A stretch of 64,000 nt of DNA from PALSA-1353 sp036267155 (GTDB taxonomy: Bacteria; Planctomycetota; Phycisphaerae; Tepidisphaerales; Tepidisphaeraceae): contig DATAWP010000047.1 in the NCBI GenBank assembly GCA_036267155.1, positions 32,939 through 96,938 of the forward strand. The letters are read 5' to 3'. Position 1 is the first letter of the stretch. Each line of letters opens with the position of its first letter. Shown in pieces: positions 1 to 8,806 of the stretch. The translations under genes were made by a program, and so were the position numbers. The notes under the pieces are model-generated. The model saw only the letters and a program-made list of their open reading frames with translations, searched no databases and had not been told where the DNA came from.

Positions 1-117
1 GAGGTCTATTGAGCGACGCTCCATCCGCTACAGAGCGCCGCCCCGGCAAGCGCCGGAACACTATTCCCAGCGCCAGCCGAACGAATTATTAATATTCTAT
101 GAAACCCCAAGCGTTTT

Positions 118-696
118 TCAACTCCCAGAGCGCATCAACTCATCCAAAGCCTCCACCACCCGTGCGTGAGGCGTAACCCACCACAACTGCTTGTGATGAT
201 GGACGGTACAAACCGTCCCCCTTTCCGGAAACGCCAGCGTGAAATCGCTCTGGCCAAGTCTTTCCAGCAGGTGTTGAATAAACCCCTCAAATTTGGCCGT
301 CTCCATCGTCGAAAATTCGATCGCCGCCGCGTTATTTCGACCCCTCAGCAACTCCACATCCAACCCGAGGCCCTCAATCACCCCCGGCAACCACTCCCGA
401 CTTCCATCACTCAGCTCATACGCCCAATGCGCCGCCGGCATCGCCCACACCTCTCCAGCCAAACACCGCTGCCAAGCCCACGTCGCCATCGCCGCCAGAT
501 TCGTCTCATACGGCTCCCCCACAGATCGCACCATGGCCAACATCGCCGGCTTAATGGTCGTATCCACCGACCCGATCCATCCGCGCACATGTGCCTCTGC
601 CCCGAATCCAAACGACCCGCCGTTGTAGTAATGGCAGTCCAATCCCTCGTCCGTGAGCCGCTTCAACACGATGGCGTAATCAATGATTTTCGGCAT
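118..696 (-). CDS. hypothetical protein, 192 aa
   Basis: Not recognised as a named family. The protein is soluble, with no signal peptide or membrane segment, and is rich in Trp and His (for example HHHKQLWWVTPHA near residue 165). It starts at an ATG whose first codons overlap the last 17 bases of the upstream kinase-like gene, so the two are probably co-transcribed and translationally coupled. Codon use resembles its neighbours. It looks like a genuine conserved small protein, but no function can be assigned from sequence. Confidence 0.65.
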   Translation of the reverse strand: MPKIIDYAIVLKRLTDEGLDCHYYNGGSFGFGAEAHVRGWIGSVDTTIKPAMLAMVRSVGEPYETNLAAMATWAWQRCLAGEVWAMPAAHWAYELSDGSREWLPGVIEGLGLDVELLRGRNNAAAIEFSTMETAKFEGFIQHLLERLGQSDFTLAFPERGTVCTVHHHKQLWWVTPHARVVEALDELMRSGS

Positions 697-1231
697 GTGC
701 GTCAGCGCCGATTCCGTCCAACCAATTCCGCGTCATCGCCGGCGAGACAAATCGATATCGCCGCAGACCGGGATATTCCCGCGAACGAAAGAACTTTGAA
801 TAGTTTCGCCGCTGCGTACGCCAACTCGTCCACGCCCACACAATAATTGAATCGCTCGAAAAAAAGGATTTTCGCCACGATTCAACATTATTCGTCGCCC
901 AAAGCATCTCTTGCGTGATGCAGCGTCGAACCGTCCGCCGCAATACCTGCCACATCACCAGCCCCATCGGATAGTCCAGCCGGATGAGCGTGTCGGCCCT
1001 CGGCCAGATTAATTCACGCAGCTTCGTATAATTCCCACAGACCGCCCATGCGTCACCGGCGAGAGCGGATTCAATCTTCTTCCAAAGCAAATCCGTTGGC
1101 GTTTCGGTCCAGTTCGACTCCCAATTCAGCGAATCGATCTCCACGTGAGGCACCCTCAGCCGCTGCGCCAACGCACTGGCAAGGGTCGTCTTGCCGGCGC
1201 CACTTGATCCCACAATGACGACGCGCCGCAT
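680..1231 (-). CDS. P-loop NTPase, adenylate-kinase/FlaR-like, 183 aa
   Basis: Starts directly with a beta-strand and Walker A loop (MRRVVIVGSSGAGKTTLA, residues 1-18). A conserved EIDSLNWESNW stretch (about residues 32-42) follows, typical of small nucleotide-kinase-like P-loop proteins annotated as AAA family or FlaR-like. A likely lid or Arg-rich region (WRTQRRNYSKFFRSREY) lies near residues 138-154. Substrate is unknown; phosphoryl transfer to a small molecule is an inference from the fold. Its 3' end overlaps the following hypothetical gene by 17 bases. It lies 18 bases downstream of argH on the same strand and may be read as part of that operon. Confidence 0.8.
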   Translation of the reverse strand: MRRVVIVGSSGAGKTTLASALAQRLRVPHVEIDSLNWESNWTETPTDLLWKKIESALAGDAWAVCGNYTKLRELIWPRADTLIRLDYPMGLVMWQVLRRTVRRCITQEMLWATNNVESWRKSFFSSDSIIVWAWTSWRTQRRNYSKFFRSREYPGLRRYRFVSPAMTRNWLDGIGADAHAENH

Positions 1232-1249
1232 TCCGCAATCCTTTGAGCA

Positions 1250-2653
1250 TCAGAGCTTGAGCCGTTTTTTCCATGCCGCGAGCTGCTCCTCGAATGGCTT
1301 GCCGCCGGCAGCCCCGGCGCTTTGGTATCGCTTCACGACATTCCGCGCCCCTAGCGCATCATAAATATCCTTCCCAATACCCACGCCAGCGCCCTGTGCT
1401 TTCACCGCCGCCTCAAACTCTTCGATCTTCAACTCCCCCAGCGAACCCTTCCCTTCCTTCTCGCATTTCGCCACCAGCGCCCCGACAATCTGATGCGCCG
1501 TCCGAAACGGCACGCCCTTGGTCACCAGATATTCCGCCAGCGAAGTCGCATCCAAAAACCCCCGATCCAGCGTCGGCTCAATCTTCTCCTTGACGAAATT
1601 CGCCGATTCCACAATCGCCGCCGCCATGGTCAGGCACGACGAAACCACGTCATACGCCCGGAAAACGATCCGCTTGTCCTCCTGCAAATCGCGGTTGTAT
1701 CCAATCGGCAACCCTTTCAGGATGGTCATCAGCGCAAACAAATCCCCATACACATTCCCGCACCGCCCGCGGATCAGTTCCAGCAAATCCGGGTTCTTCT
1801 TCTGCGGCATCATCGACGAACTGGTCGTGTATTTATCCGCGATCTTGATGAATCCGAATTCCGTGGACATGTAAATAATCCACTGCTCCGCCCAACGGGA
1901 GAGGTGCATGGAGATCATCGAAAGATGAAACAAAAACTCCACGGCCAAATCACGGCTGGCCGTCTCCGCAATGCTATTAGCCGGCGGCCCGTACATGCCC
2001 AAAAGCTTGGCCGTCTGGGCCGCGTCCACGGGCAGCGATGTGCCGGCAATCGCTCCCGAACCAAGTGGGCTTACCATCGCTTTGCGCGCAAAGCGGGATG
2101 CACGGTTAAAATTCTCCGACAGCATTGAGCACCAGGCCAGCGCCTCCGAGCCCGCGACAATCGGCTGGGCACGCTGGAGATGGGTGTACGACGGCATCAC
2201 GATATCCCGGCTCCGCTGCGCCAACCGGAAAAATGCGCAGCACAGGGCCTCGAGATTCGCGTCCACCTGCCGGTTCGCCTCGTCCACCCAAAGCAGCAGA
2301 TCCGTCGCCACCTGATCGTTCCGGCTCCGCCCCGTGTGCAGCTTCTTCCCCGGCTCGCCGATCCGCTCGATCAGTGCCGCCTCGATCACCATGTGAATGT
2401 CTTCCAGACTTTCATCAAATTTAAATTTCCCCGCTTCGATGTCGCGCTCGATTCCCTTCAGCCCGTCGATGATTACATCGCGCTCGGCATCCGCGATCAG
2501 CCCCACCTTCGCCAGCATCGTCGCATGGGCGATGCTCCCGGCGATGTCGTGCTTGTACAACCGACGGTCGTAGCTGATTGACTCGACAAATTTCTGGGCC
2601 AGTTCGTCGGTCGCTTCGCCGATTCGCGCTTGCCAGGATTTCTCGCTTGCCAT
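1250..2653 (-). CDS. argH: argininosuccinate lyase
   Basis: Cleaves argininosuccinate to arginine and fumarate, the last step of arginine synthesis. The family signature SSSMMPQKKNPD is at about residue 282, and the substrate-loop motif GRSRNDQVATD is near residue 110. The length of 467 aa matches the family. The ATG at 2653 is chosen because homologous proteins begin just before the MASEKSWQ-type N-terminus; a longer reading (to 2710) would run into a palindromic repeat. No other arg genes are adjacent. Catalytic residues of the fumarase/aspartase superfamily appear intact. Identification is firm. Confidence 0.96.
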   Translation of the reverse strand: MASEKSWQARIGEATDELAQKFVESISYDRRLYKHDIAGSIAHATMLAKVGLIADAERDVIIDGLKGIERDIEAGKFKFDESLEDIHMVIEAALIERIGEPGKKLHTGRSRNDQVATDLLLWVDEANRQVDANLEALCCAFFRLAQRSRDIVMPSYTHLQRAQPIVAGSEALAWCSMLSENFNRASRFARKAMVSPLGSGAIAGTSLPVDAAQTAKLLGMYGPPANSIAETASRDLAVEFLFHLSMISMHLSRWAEQWIIYMSTEFGFIKIADKYTTSSSMMPQKKNPDLLELIRGRCGNVYGDLFALMTILKGLPIGYNRDLQEDKRIVFRAYDVVSSCLTMAAAIVESANFVKEKIEPTLDRGFLDATSLAEYLVTKGVPFRTAHQIVGALVAKCEKEGKGSLGELKIEEFEAAVKAQGAGVGIGKDIYDALGARNVVKRYQSAGAAGGKPFEEQLAAWKKRLKL

Positions 2654-2701
2654 GATCGGGGATTGTATCGCAAGGCGGCGCGGGCGTCCCGCGCGCCAAA
2701 A

Positions 2702-2769
2702 CCCCCGCAAAGCGGGGGGCTAACGGAATTGGCGTTATTGCCGTCCGTTAGCCTCCCGCTTGGCGGGGG
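2702..2769. repeat. Imperfect inverted repeat between argH and GNAT gene
   Basis: Arms of about 26 bases (2702-2727 and 2744-2769) are near-perfect reverse complements, sharing the core GGCTAACGGA / TCCGTTAGCC, with a 16-base loop. A nested GC-rich hairpin (CCCCGC..GCGGGG) lies in each arm. It resembles the palindromic GTTAGCC-type intergenic repeats seen in planctomycete genomes. The right arm covers the last codons of the neighbouring GNAT gene. It could act as a transcription terminator or mRNA stabiliser, but has no T-run. Confidence 0.75.
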
Positions 2770-3197
2770 ATTCGCACCATCTTGAAATGCGGCCCGGCCG
2801 TCGGAATCTCGAATTCCTCCGACACAATCTCCCACCCATATTTCCGATAAAACTCCGCCGCCGGCTTGCGGGCGTTGGCCCACAGAATCCGCACTCCCTT
2901 TTCCGCCGCCACGCGATCGACTTCCGTCAATATTTGTCGCCCGACGCCGCGACGCTGATAGGCCGGATCGACCGCCATCCCGCGCAATTGGCAGGCGCGC
3001 TGGCCGTTCCATTCATTCACCAGAATTGTCGCGCACGCGATCACGTTCCCGCCCTCTTTCGCGGCCAGATGAACGGTCTGCGGGTCGTCGTCACCGGGAA
3101 ATTTCGCGGCTTCCCTTGGCAACCCGGCGCGCAGCACCGCAAGGCGAAGATCGACGACCTGCTCTACGTCCACGCGCTCAATTTTGATCGCGCTCAT
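2748..3197 (-). CDS. GNAT family N-acetyltransferase, 149 aa
   Basis: A single acetyltransferase domain. The acetyl-CoA binding motif A reads MAVDPAYQRRGVGRQIL (about residues 74-90), and a C-terminal FYRKYGWEIVSEEFE (near residue 118) is typical of ElaA/YjdJ-like GNAT proteins. The acceptor substrate is unknown. The ATG at 3197 overlaps the stop of the aldo/keto reductase gene in an ATGA arrangement, implying translational coupling; a GTG two codons earlier is the alternative. The last residues (RQAGG) are encoded inside an inverted repeat, so the C-terminus has probably been remodelled by repeat insertion. Confidence 0.85.
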   Translation of the reverse strand: MSAIKIERVDVEQVVDLRLAVLRAGLPREAAKFPGDDDPQTVHLAAKEGGNVIACATILVNEWNGQRACQLRGMAVDPAYQRRGVGRQILTEVDRVAAEKGVRILWANARKPAAEFYRKYGWEIVSEEFEIPTAGPHFKMVRIPRQAGG

Positions 3198-4120
3198 TTC
3201 CACGCCTGCGGATGGTCCTCTCGCACCATTTCCAACTCCGCCGCCCGCGCGTTGGAGCGGACTTGTTCCTCATTCTTGCAGCCGGGAATGACGCTTGTGA
3301 CGGCCGGATGCTGCAAGCACCACGCCAGCGCCCACTCGGCCATGTTCGCGCCGGCCGGCACTTCCTTGCGGCGAATCTCTTCCACGTCGCGCAATTTCTG
3401 ATCGACGGACGCTCGATCCTGCCCGGCTCGCACATCTCGATCCCCAAAGGCCGTGCCCGGCTTATATTTCCCGCTCAAAAAACCGCTCGCCAGCGGCACC
3501 CGCGCCAGGACGCCAAGATTCTGTTTCCGGCAAATCCCAAACACCTGCTCCTCCGGCGTCCGGTCCAGCCGGTTGTAAATCACCTGGATCGCCTCCACGT
3601 GCCGCTTCGTCGAATCCTCCACCTGGTTCACATTCTTCCGCGTTTGTCCGGAAATTGAATTGCCCAAATGACGGATTTTTCCTGATTTCAGCAGCTTTTC
3701 GAGCAACGCCGTCAATTCATCATTGGCGAATTCCTCGTATCGAATGCTGTGGTATTGAAGCAGATCGATGTACTCCGTTTTCAGCGCCTTCAGCGATTCC
3801 TCGACTTGCACGGCCACTTGTTGCGCCGAGCGTTCATCGGTCCGGTTCAGATGCCCGTGGAATTTGTGTCCGAATTTGGTGGCCACGATCCACTGCGCCC
3901 GATCCCGCTGGATCGCGTTGCCGATAAACGCTTCGGAGGTGTGATCGCCATAGCACTCGGCCGTGTCGATGAGGTTGATTCCTGTTTCGCGGGCGACATC
4001 GAACATGCGATCGACTTCATCCTGCCGAAAATCCTTGCCCCATTCCCCGCCGAATTGCCAGGTGCCCATTCCGATGACGGAGACGCGCAAATTGCTTTTT
4101 CCCAGCCGTCGATATTTCAT
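3194..4120 (-). CDS. aldo/keto reductase, 308 aa
   Basis: An NADPH-dependent aldo/keto reductase of the TIM-barrel family. The catalytic tetrad is visible: Asp and Tyr in NLIDTAECYGD (about residue 50), Lys in VATKFGHKF (near 79) and His in LQYHS (near 123). A C-terminal cofactor region, TSVIPGCKNEEQVRSNA, follows. The physiological substrate is unknown. The start at 4120 (MKYRRLGKSNLRVS) matches the usual N-terminus of the family; the upstream in-frame extension has no such similarity. It ends with an ATGA overlap onto the GNAT gene. A bidirectional terminator lies just upstream at 4165-4197. Confidence 0.93.
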   Translation of the reverse strand: MKYRRLGKSNLRVSVIGMGTWQFGGEWGKDFRQDEVDRMFDVARETGINLIDTAECYGDHTSEAFIGNAIQRDRAQWIVATKFGHKFHGHLNRTDERSAQQVAVQVEESLKALKTEYIDLLQYHSIRYEEFANDELTALLEKLLKSGKIRHLGNSISGQTRKNVNQVEDSTKRHVEAIQVIYNRLDRTPEEQVFGICRKQNLGVLARVPLASGFLSGKYKPGTAFGDRDVRAGQDRASVDQKLRDVEEIRRKEVPAGANMAEWALAWCLQHPAVTSVIPGCKNEEQVRSNARAAELEMVREDHPQAWK

Positions 4121-4164
4121 GGCGGCATTGTCTGCTGACGTGTGACCGGTGACAAACGGCATCA

Positions 4165-4197
4165 ACAAAAAACCCGCCGATCAAGGCGGGTCTTTTT
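4165..4197 (-). terminator. rho-independent terminator of the cold-shock gene
   Basis: Perfect 7-bp stem (4172-4178 with 4185-4191, ACCCGCC/GGCGGGT), 6-base loop, flanked by A- and T-runs on both sides. On the minus strand the hairpin is followed by a T-run, so it would end transcripts of the cold-shock gene; its symmetry allows bidirectional action. Confidence 0.85.
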
Positions 4198-4222
4198 CAA
4201 TTCGTAGAATTCACAAACTTCT

Positions 4223-4465
4223 TCAGCCGGCCGACGCGGGCGCCGGCGCGGGAGCCCCGGCTACCACTCTGCGCACGCGGGTCGCCTTCATTCCCTTGGG
4301 TCCGTCCTCGACTTCGTATTCGACCGTTTCGCCATCCTGAAGCGTGCGGAATCCTTCCGCCTCGATGACGGTGTGATGAACAAAAACATCTTTGCCGCCC
4401 TTGTCGGAAGAGATGAATCCAAACCCTTTTTGGTCGTTAAACCACTTGACCTTACCCGTGGCCAT
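4223..4465 (-). CDS. cold-shock protein, CspA family
   Basis: An 80-aa single cold-shock domain with the RNP1-like KGFGFISSD (residues 13-21) and RNP2-like DVFVHHTVI (about 26-34) nucleic-acid-binding motifs. It probably acts as an RNA chaperone or transcription antiterminator. An unusual Ala/Pro tail (AGAPAPAPASAG) follows the domain, lengthening it beyond the 66-70 aa of the compact family. A strong Shine-Dalgarno (AAAGGAGT) precedes the ATG at 4465. The gene is monocistronic, between a long divergent intergenic region and a clear terminator. Confidence 0.95.
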   Translation of the reverse strand: MATGKVKWFNDQKGFGFISSDKGGKDVFVHHTVIEAEGFRTLQDGETVEYEVEDGPKGMKATRVRRVVAGAPAPAPASAG

Positions 4466-5020
4466 GAAGCCACTCCTTTCCGAGACATGAATCGACGCCG
4501 AGAGCGTCAATCAACCCTGCGGCAACGTCACAATAGGTGTCCGCCGAGCCCTTCCCGAGCGGATCGCGTCTCCCGGTGCCGACGGGACTCATGACGCGCC
4601 GTGCAAAAACATACCACGCCCCCACCCGACGCTCCAAAAAAGACCGTGGTTTTCCTCAATCCCCAGCGGACTTATCCACAAAGCCGTGGCGCGATGCGCG
4701 AATTTTGCCCATTATTCCAAGTGATTTAGCGTACAACGCTCGGTTCGCTTCGAAAAATCCAGATGCTTTTTAATTTTCGGCATTTGCGACAACTGTAACT
4801 GTCTGTGAAAAAACATTTTAGGAATATTCGTCATTTTAGCATCACGTCAGGACTATTTTCAGTATCTGTTAGGATTCCCGGCTCGCTTTTGCGTGTCTCC
4901 GGTTCGGAATCATTCGCGGTCGAGCAATTCCTGGAATTATCCACGAGTTATCCACAATCGTCGGTCGAGCTTGATTTTCCCATCTGTTGCGGACACTATC
5001 CGCCCCGCTACGCGGATTGC
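4466..5020. other. Long divergent intergenic region with DnaA-box-like sites
   Basis: About 555 bases without a credible gene, between the divergent cold-shock gene and lptB. It contains TTATCCACA at 4672-4680 and 4948-4956 and TTATCCACG at 4937-4945, all on the plus strand; the last two are spaced 11 bases start to start. Between them lies an AT-rich stretch (about 4690-4870). An in-frame upstream extension of lptB (from a GTG at 4805) is not protein-like. It must hold the promoters of both flanking genes. Confidence 0.5.
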
Positions 5021-5758
5021 ATGAACCTTTTGGAAGTCACCAAGCTCGTCAAATCCTACAGCGGGCGCACGGTCGTCAACGACGTCAGCTTCCTGATCCG
5101 TCAGCGTGAAGTCGTTGGCCTCCTTGGCCGAAACGGGGCCGGAAAAACCACCACTTTCCGGATGATCCTCGGCATGGTCGAGCCGGACAGCGGCGCCGTC
5201 GCCTTCGATGCCGTGGACATCACCTTCCTGCCGATGTTCAAACGCGCCCGTCTTGGAATCGGATATCTCTCTCAGGAGCGCAGCGACTTCCGCAGGCTAA
5301 GCGTTCTTCAAAATCTTCTGGCCATCCTGGAAACCCTGAACCTCACGCGCCGCCAGCGCATGACGCGCGCCCAGGCTCTGCTCGATCAATACGGCCTCAC
5401 CCGCCAGCGGAATCAGAAGGCCGACACCCTCAGCGGCGGCGAGCGGCGGAAACTCGAAATCGCCCGCGCCCTGGTCACCGATCCCAAGCTCATTCTCCTC
5501 GACGAACCTTTCAGCGGCGTCGATCCCATCGCCGTCGAAGATCTCCAAAAGGAAGTTCGCCGGCTCAAGGACGAATTCGGCAAAAGCGTTCTCATCACCG
5601 ACCACAATGTCGCCCAGACCCTGCGCGTCTGCGATCGCGCCCTGATCATCGCCGACGGCCAGGTCTTCAAAGACGGCACGCCCAAACAGATCATCAACGA
5701 CCAGGAGGTCCGCAACGCCTATCTCGGCAACACCTTCCGCGGCGATGAATTCGACTAA
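5021..5758 (+). CDS. lptB: LPS export ABC transporter ATP-binding protein LptB-like
   Basis: A cytoplasmic ABC ATPase of 245 aa. Walker A is GRNGAGKTT (about residues 38-46), the Q-loop region is YLSQERSDFRRLSV, the signature is LSGGERRK (near 139), Walker B is LILLDEPF (near 159) and the H-loop is ITDHNV. The FRRLSVLQNL and GVDPIAVEDLQ motifs are characteristic of LptB rather than other ABC ATPases. It would power lipopolysaccharide transport with LptF/LptG, which are not in this window. The ATG at 5021 gives the canonical length. Confidence 0.92.
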   Translation: MNLLEVTKLVKSYSGRTVVNDVSFLIRQREVVGLLGRNGAGKTTTFRMILGMVEPDSGAVAFDAVDITFLPMFKRARLGIGYLSQERSDFRRLSVLQNLLAILETLNLTRRQRMTRAQALLDQYGLTRQRNQKADTLSGGERRKLEIARALVTDPKLILLDEPFSGVDPIAVEDLQKEVRRLKDEFGKSVLITDHNVAQTLRVCDRALIIADGQVFKDGTPKQIINDQEVRNAYLGNTFRGDEFD

Positions 5759-5836
5759 CCCCACAAGAGCCCCCATACCCGCATTTGGCAATTGCCGTTG
5801 AGCGACCCTACAATCCGTTTTTGCGGAGTTCCGTTT

Positions 5837-7102
5837 ATGTCTTATCGAAGAAAGCTGGTCCTGGGATGCCTCCTCGCCGCCCTGATTGGCATAGGTATCG
5901 CGGCCCTATCGCATTCCAGCGCTCAGTCGGCCGCCACTCAGCCAACGGTCGTCATCTCTCCCCAGGCCCGCGAACTTCTGGATCAGGTTCGGCAGGCATA
6001 CGCTTCGCTTAAATCCGTTTCGATCTCCGGCACGGTCGAAGGCCGGTTCGACATCGATGGCGTCCGCAAAAGTAACACCGGCGAATTCACCGGCCTCTAT
6101 TCCTCCACCGGCCAGTTTCGCAGTGAAATGAAGGACAGCAGCGCCGGGACCGGCAATGCGCCCTCGACACAACCCACCAGCGATGCCCTGATGGGAAACG
6201 ACGGCAAAAAGGTTTATGTTTTCCTGCCCACCCGCAACCGATACATTTTGGCCGATGCGCCCCAGAGCAAGGCTAACCTGGATTCCCTTGGTCCGGATAT
6301 CGCCGATCTTTTGCGAAGCCAGGACCTGTCGCTCGCCTTGGCGCTGTCGGGTGATGCGGCCGGCGAACTGTTGCAGGATGCCACCTCCGCCCTTCGCGTG
6401 GACGATGTGAAGATCAACGGCCAGGCGTTTCCTGCCATCATCCTCCTCTATCCGCAGTACGATGAAACTTTGGCAATCGATCCCCAGACCCATCTCGTGC
6501 GCCGGGCCGTGGCCGATCTGTCGAAGAACGCCCGCCTGCAGGGCGCCAGCGAAGTCAAGACGGCCCAGTTGACGATGGATTACGTCAACACTCCCTCCGC
6601 CCCGGTGGAAGCGGGACAATTTTCCTGGTCGCCGCCTCCCGGCGCACAGGAGCTGACCGCTGCCGACAGCGGTTCCGATCTGGCAGGCAAACCCGCCCCG
6701 GCTTTCTCACTGACGGGCATGAACGGCAAAGTCGTCTCCAGCGAGAGCCTCAAGGGTTCGGTTTACGTTCTGGATTTCTGGGCGACGTGGTGCCCACCGT
6801 GTGTGGCGTCGCTGCCGCATCTGGACGGGATTTATAAGGATTTTAAAGACAAGGGCGTGAAGTTCTTCGCCGTCAACGAGCAGGAGGACAAGCCAACCAT
6901 TCAGAAGTTTGTTTCGGATACCAAGCTCGGTATCCCGGTGCTGATGGATTCCGACGGCAGCGTCGGCCAGTTGTATGATTCCGATGGGGCAATCCCGATC
7001 ACCATCGTCGTCGGCAAAGACGGCAAGGTCATAAAAGCCGCCCACATGGGAGGCGCCGAGGACGAACTCCCCCCGATTATCAGCGCCGCCGTCAAGCAAT
7101 AG
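5837..7102 (+). CDS. TlpA-type thioredoxin with N-terminal lipoprotein-carrier-like domain
   Basis: A 421-aa exported protein. The N-terminal hydrophobic segment (residues 7-25) is a signal peptide or anchor. Residues 45-260 resemble DUF2092/LolA-like domains (ARELLDQVRQAYASLKS), followed by a redoxin/TlpA domain with the active site WATWCPPC (about residue 316). It probably reduces disulfides or participates in redox maintenance outside the cytoplasm. The ATG at 5837 is preceded by GGAG at a suitable distance. An internal TQPT-type linker is typical of the group. It lies 78 bases after lptB and may be co-transcribed. Confidence 0.88.
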   Translation: MSYRRKLVLGCLLAALIGIGIAALSHSSAQSAATQPTVVISPQARELLDQVRQAYASLKSVSISGTVEGRFDIDGVRKSNTGEFTGLYSSTGQFRSEMKDSSAGTGNAPSTQPTSDALMGNDGKKVYVFLPTRNRYILADAPQSKANLDSLGPDIADLLRSQDLSLALALSGDAAGELLQDATSALRVDDVKINGQAFPAIILLYPQYDETLAIDPQTHLVRRAVADLSKNARLQGASEVKTAQLTMDYVNTPSAPVEAGQFSWSPPPGAQELTAADSGSDLAGKPAPAFSLTGMNGKVVSSESLKGSVYVLDFWATWCPPCVASLPHLDGIYKDFKDKGVKFFAVNEQEDKPTIQKFVSDTKLGIPVLMDSDGSVGQLYDSDGAIPITIVVGKDGKVIKAAHMGGAEDELPPIISAAVKQ

Positions 7103-7273
7103 CCCGGATTCCCCGCACATTTCCCTAAAAGCCCACGGCGTCGTCGTGGACGTTCCCCCGATAAAACCCCCCGCCGGAAATACCAAACCCGCACGAGTTC
7201 GTTTTGTAAAAGTGCCCGCTCCATGTAACCGATTATCTTCTGTAAGCCATTGAACGCAAAGAAGGTTGAGAAC

Positions 7274-8758
7274 TTGAACACCGAACTCGTCAAAAAAATT
7301 CGCCAGTGCCCCAATTTACCGTCACTGCCCTCCATAGCGGTGCAGATTCTGGAGTTGGCGAGCAAGCCCAATGTTGATATCGCGGAAATAGCCCGGCTGA
7401 TCTCCAAGGACCCGGCACTCTCCACTAAAATCCTCCGCACCGTCAACAGCAGCTTCTACGGCCGCAGCCAGCACGTCAGCACCATTAGCCATGCCTTGGT
7501 CATCCTCGGCCTGCAATCGGTCAAGACGCTGGTCCTGGGATTTTCATTGGTCACGACCCTCAGCAAGGACAAACAGCGCGGATTCAATCACCTGAACTAT
7601 TGGCGGCGCAGCATCTACGCCGCCACCGCCGCCAGAACCATCGCCATCAAAATGAACATCGTCCAGCAGGAAGAGGCGTTTCTGGGCGCGCTCCTGCAGG
7701 ACATCGGCATGTTGGTTCTGGATCAGGCCGTGGGCCAGCAATACAGCGAAATCTGCGCCAAATCCTCCACGCATCTCGAGCTGGTCAAAGCTGAAACCGA
7801 AGCGCTGGGCATGACCCACGCCGAGATCGGCGCGATCCTTGCCGAGCAATGGAAGCTTCCACCGATCCTGGTCACCACCATCGGCGCCAGCCACGATCCG
7901 TCCACCGTCACCGACCGCACGCTCAAAGCCATCTCCCTGCTGGTCCATCTTGCGGGCCTCTGCGCCGATGTATTCGTCGACGCCCAGGCCGCCAACGCGA
8001 TCGTTCAAGTGCGGGCGCTGTGCGCTTCGGCATTCAAGCTGAGCGAGGCCGATTGCGACAAGCTTCTGGACGAAATCTCCGTCAAGACGAAGGAAGTAGT
8101 TTCGCTTTTTGAAATCAAGATCGGCGTGGCCTCAAACTTCGAAGCGATTCTTGAAAAAGCCAACGAAGCCCTGGTTGAACTGACGCTTCAATCCCAGATG
8201 CAGGCCAGCAAGCTCCAGCAGCAGAATCAGGTCCTGCAGAAGAGGGCGACCATCGACGCCCTGACAGGTCTGAACAATCGCGCGGTATTTGACGAAAGCC
8301 TCAAGCAGCATTTCGCCGCATCGAGGACGGCCGCCAGCCCGCTCACCCTTCTCATGATCGACGTGGACAACTTCAAAGCCATCAACGACCATTGGGGACA
8401 TCAGATCGGCGATCTGGTTTTGGCTGGCCTGGGAAAGCTCCTCAGAAGCGCCGCCCGACACCAGGATTTGGCCGCACGCTATGGCGGCGAGGAGATGGCC
8501 CTGCTGTTGCCGCAAACCCCGCGCGCCGTAGCCGCCGCGCTTGCCGAGACCATTCGTCTCGCCATCGCCAAGAAACCCATGGTCTGCGGAACCCAATCCG
8601 TCCCCGTGACAGTTTCGATCGGTGTAGCCACATTGGAGCCGCACAGCCTGATGACCGACCCCTCGCACCTGCTCAAAGCCGCCGACATGGCCGTCTACGC
8701 CGCCAAGCATTCCGGCCGCAACTGCGTCAAAATCTTCTCCCTGAAAGACGCGGCGTAA
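7274..8758 (+). CDS. HDOD domain-GGDEF domain signalling protein
   Basis: About 494 aa. Residues 10-210 form an HDOD domain (LPSLPSIAVQILELA, ISKDPALSTKILRTVNSSFYG, SHALVILGLQSVK). A short coiled-coil (residues 295-320, Gln-rich) leads into a GGDEF domain. The active-site loop reads RYGGEEMALLLP: the usual final Phe of GG(D/E)EF is Met. An RxxD inhibitory site (RHQD) sits five residues upstream, as in active diguanylate cyclases. The preferred start is the TTG at 7274, preceded by GAAGG; a TTG at 7250 in frame lacks a ribosome site. Whether it makes c-di-GMP is uncertain. Confidence 0.88.
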   Translation: MNTELVKKIRQCPNLPSLPSIAVQILELASKPNVDIAEIARLISKDPALSTKILRTVNSSFYGRSQHVSTISHALVILGLQSVKTLVLGFSLVTTLSKDKQRGFNHLNYWRRSIYAATAARTIAIKMNIVQQEEAFLGALLQDIGMLVLDQAVGQQYSEICAKSSTHLELVKAETEALGMTHAEIGAILAEQWKLPPILVTTIGASHDPSTVTDRTLKAISLLVHLAGLCADVFVDAQAANAIVQVRALCASAFKLSEADCDKLLDEISVKTKEVVSLFEIKIGVASNFEAILEKANEALVELTLQSQMQASKLQQQNQVLQKRATIDALTGLNNRAVFDESLKQHFAASRTAASPLTLLMIDVDNFKAINDHWGHQIGDLVLAGLGKLLRSAARHQDLAARYGGEEMALLLPQTPRAVAAALAETIRLAIAKKPMVCGTQSVPVTVSIGVATLEPHSLMTDPSHLLKAADMAVYAAKHSGRNCVKIFSLKDAA

Positions 8759-8806
8759 CGCAGCCCCACAAGCCGCGGGATCGCCATCCAGCGGGTCTTC
8801 GACCGC

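Noticed and set aside
4805..5020. Upstream in-frame extension of lptB from a GTG
   Set aside because: LptB family begins at 5021; the extension crosses DnaA-box-like sites and is not protein-like.
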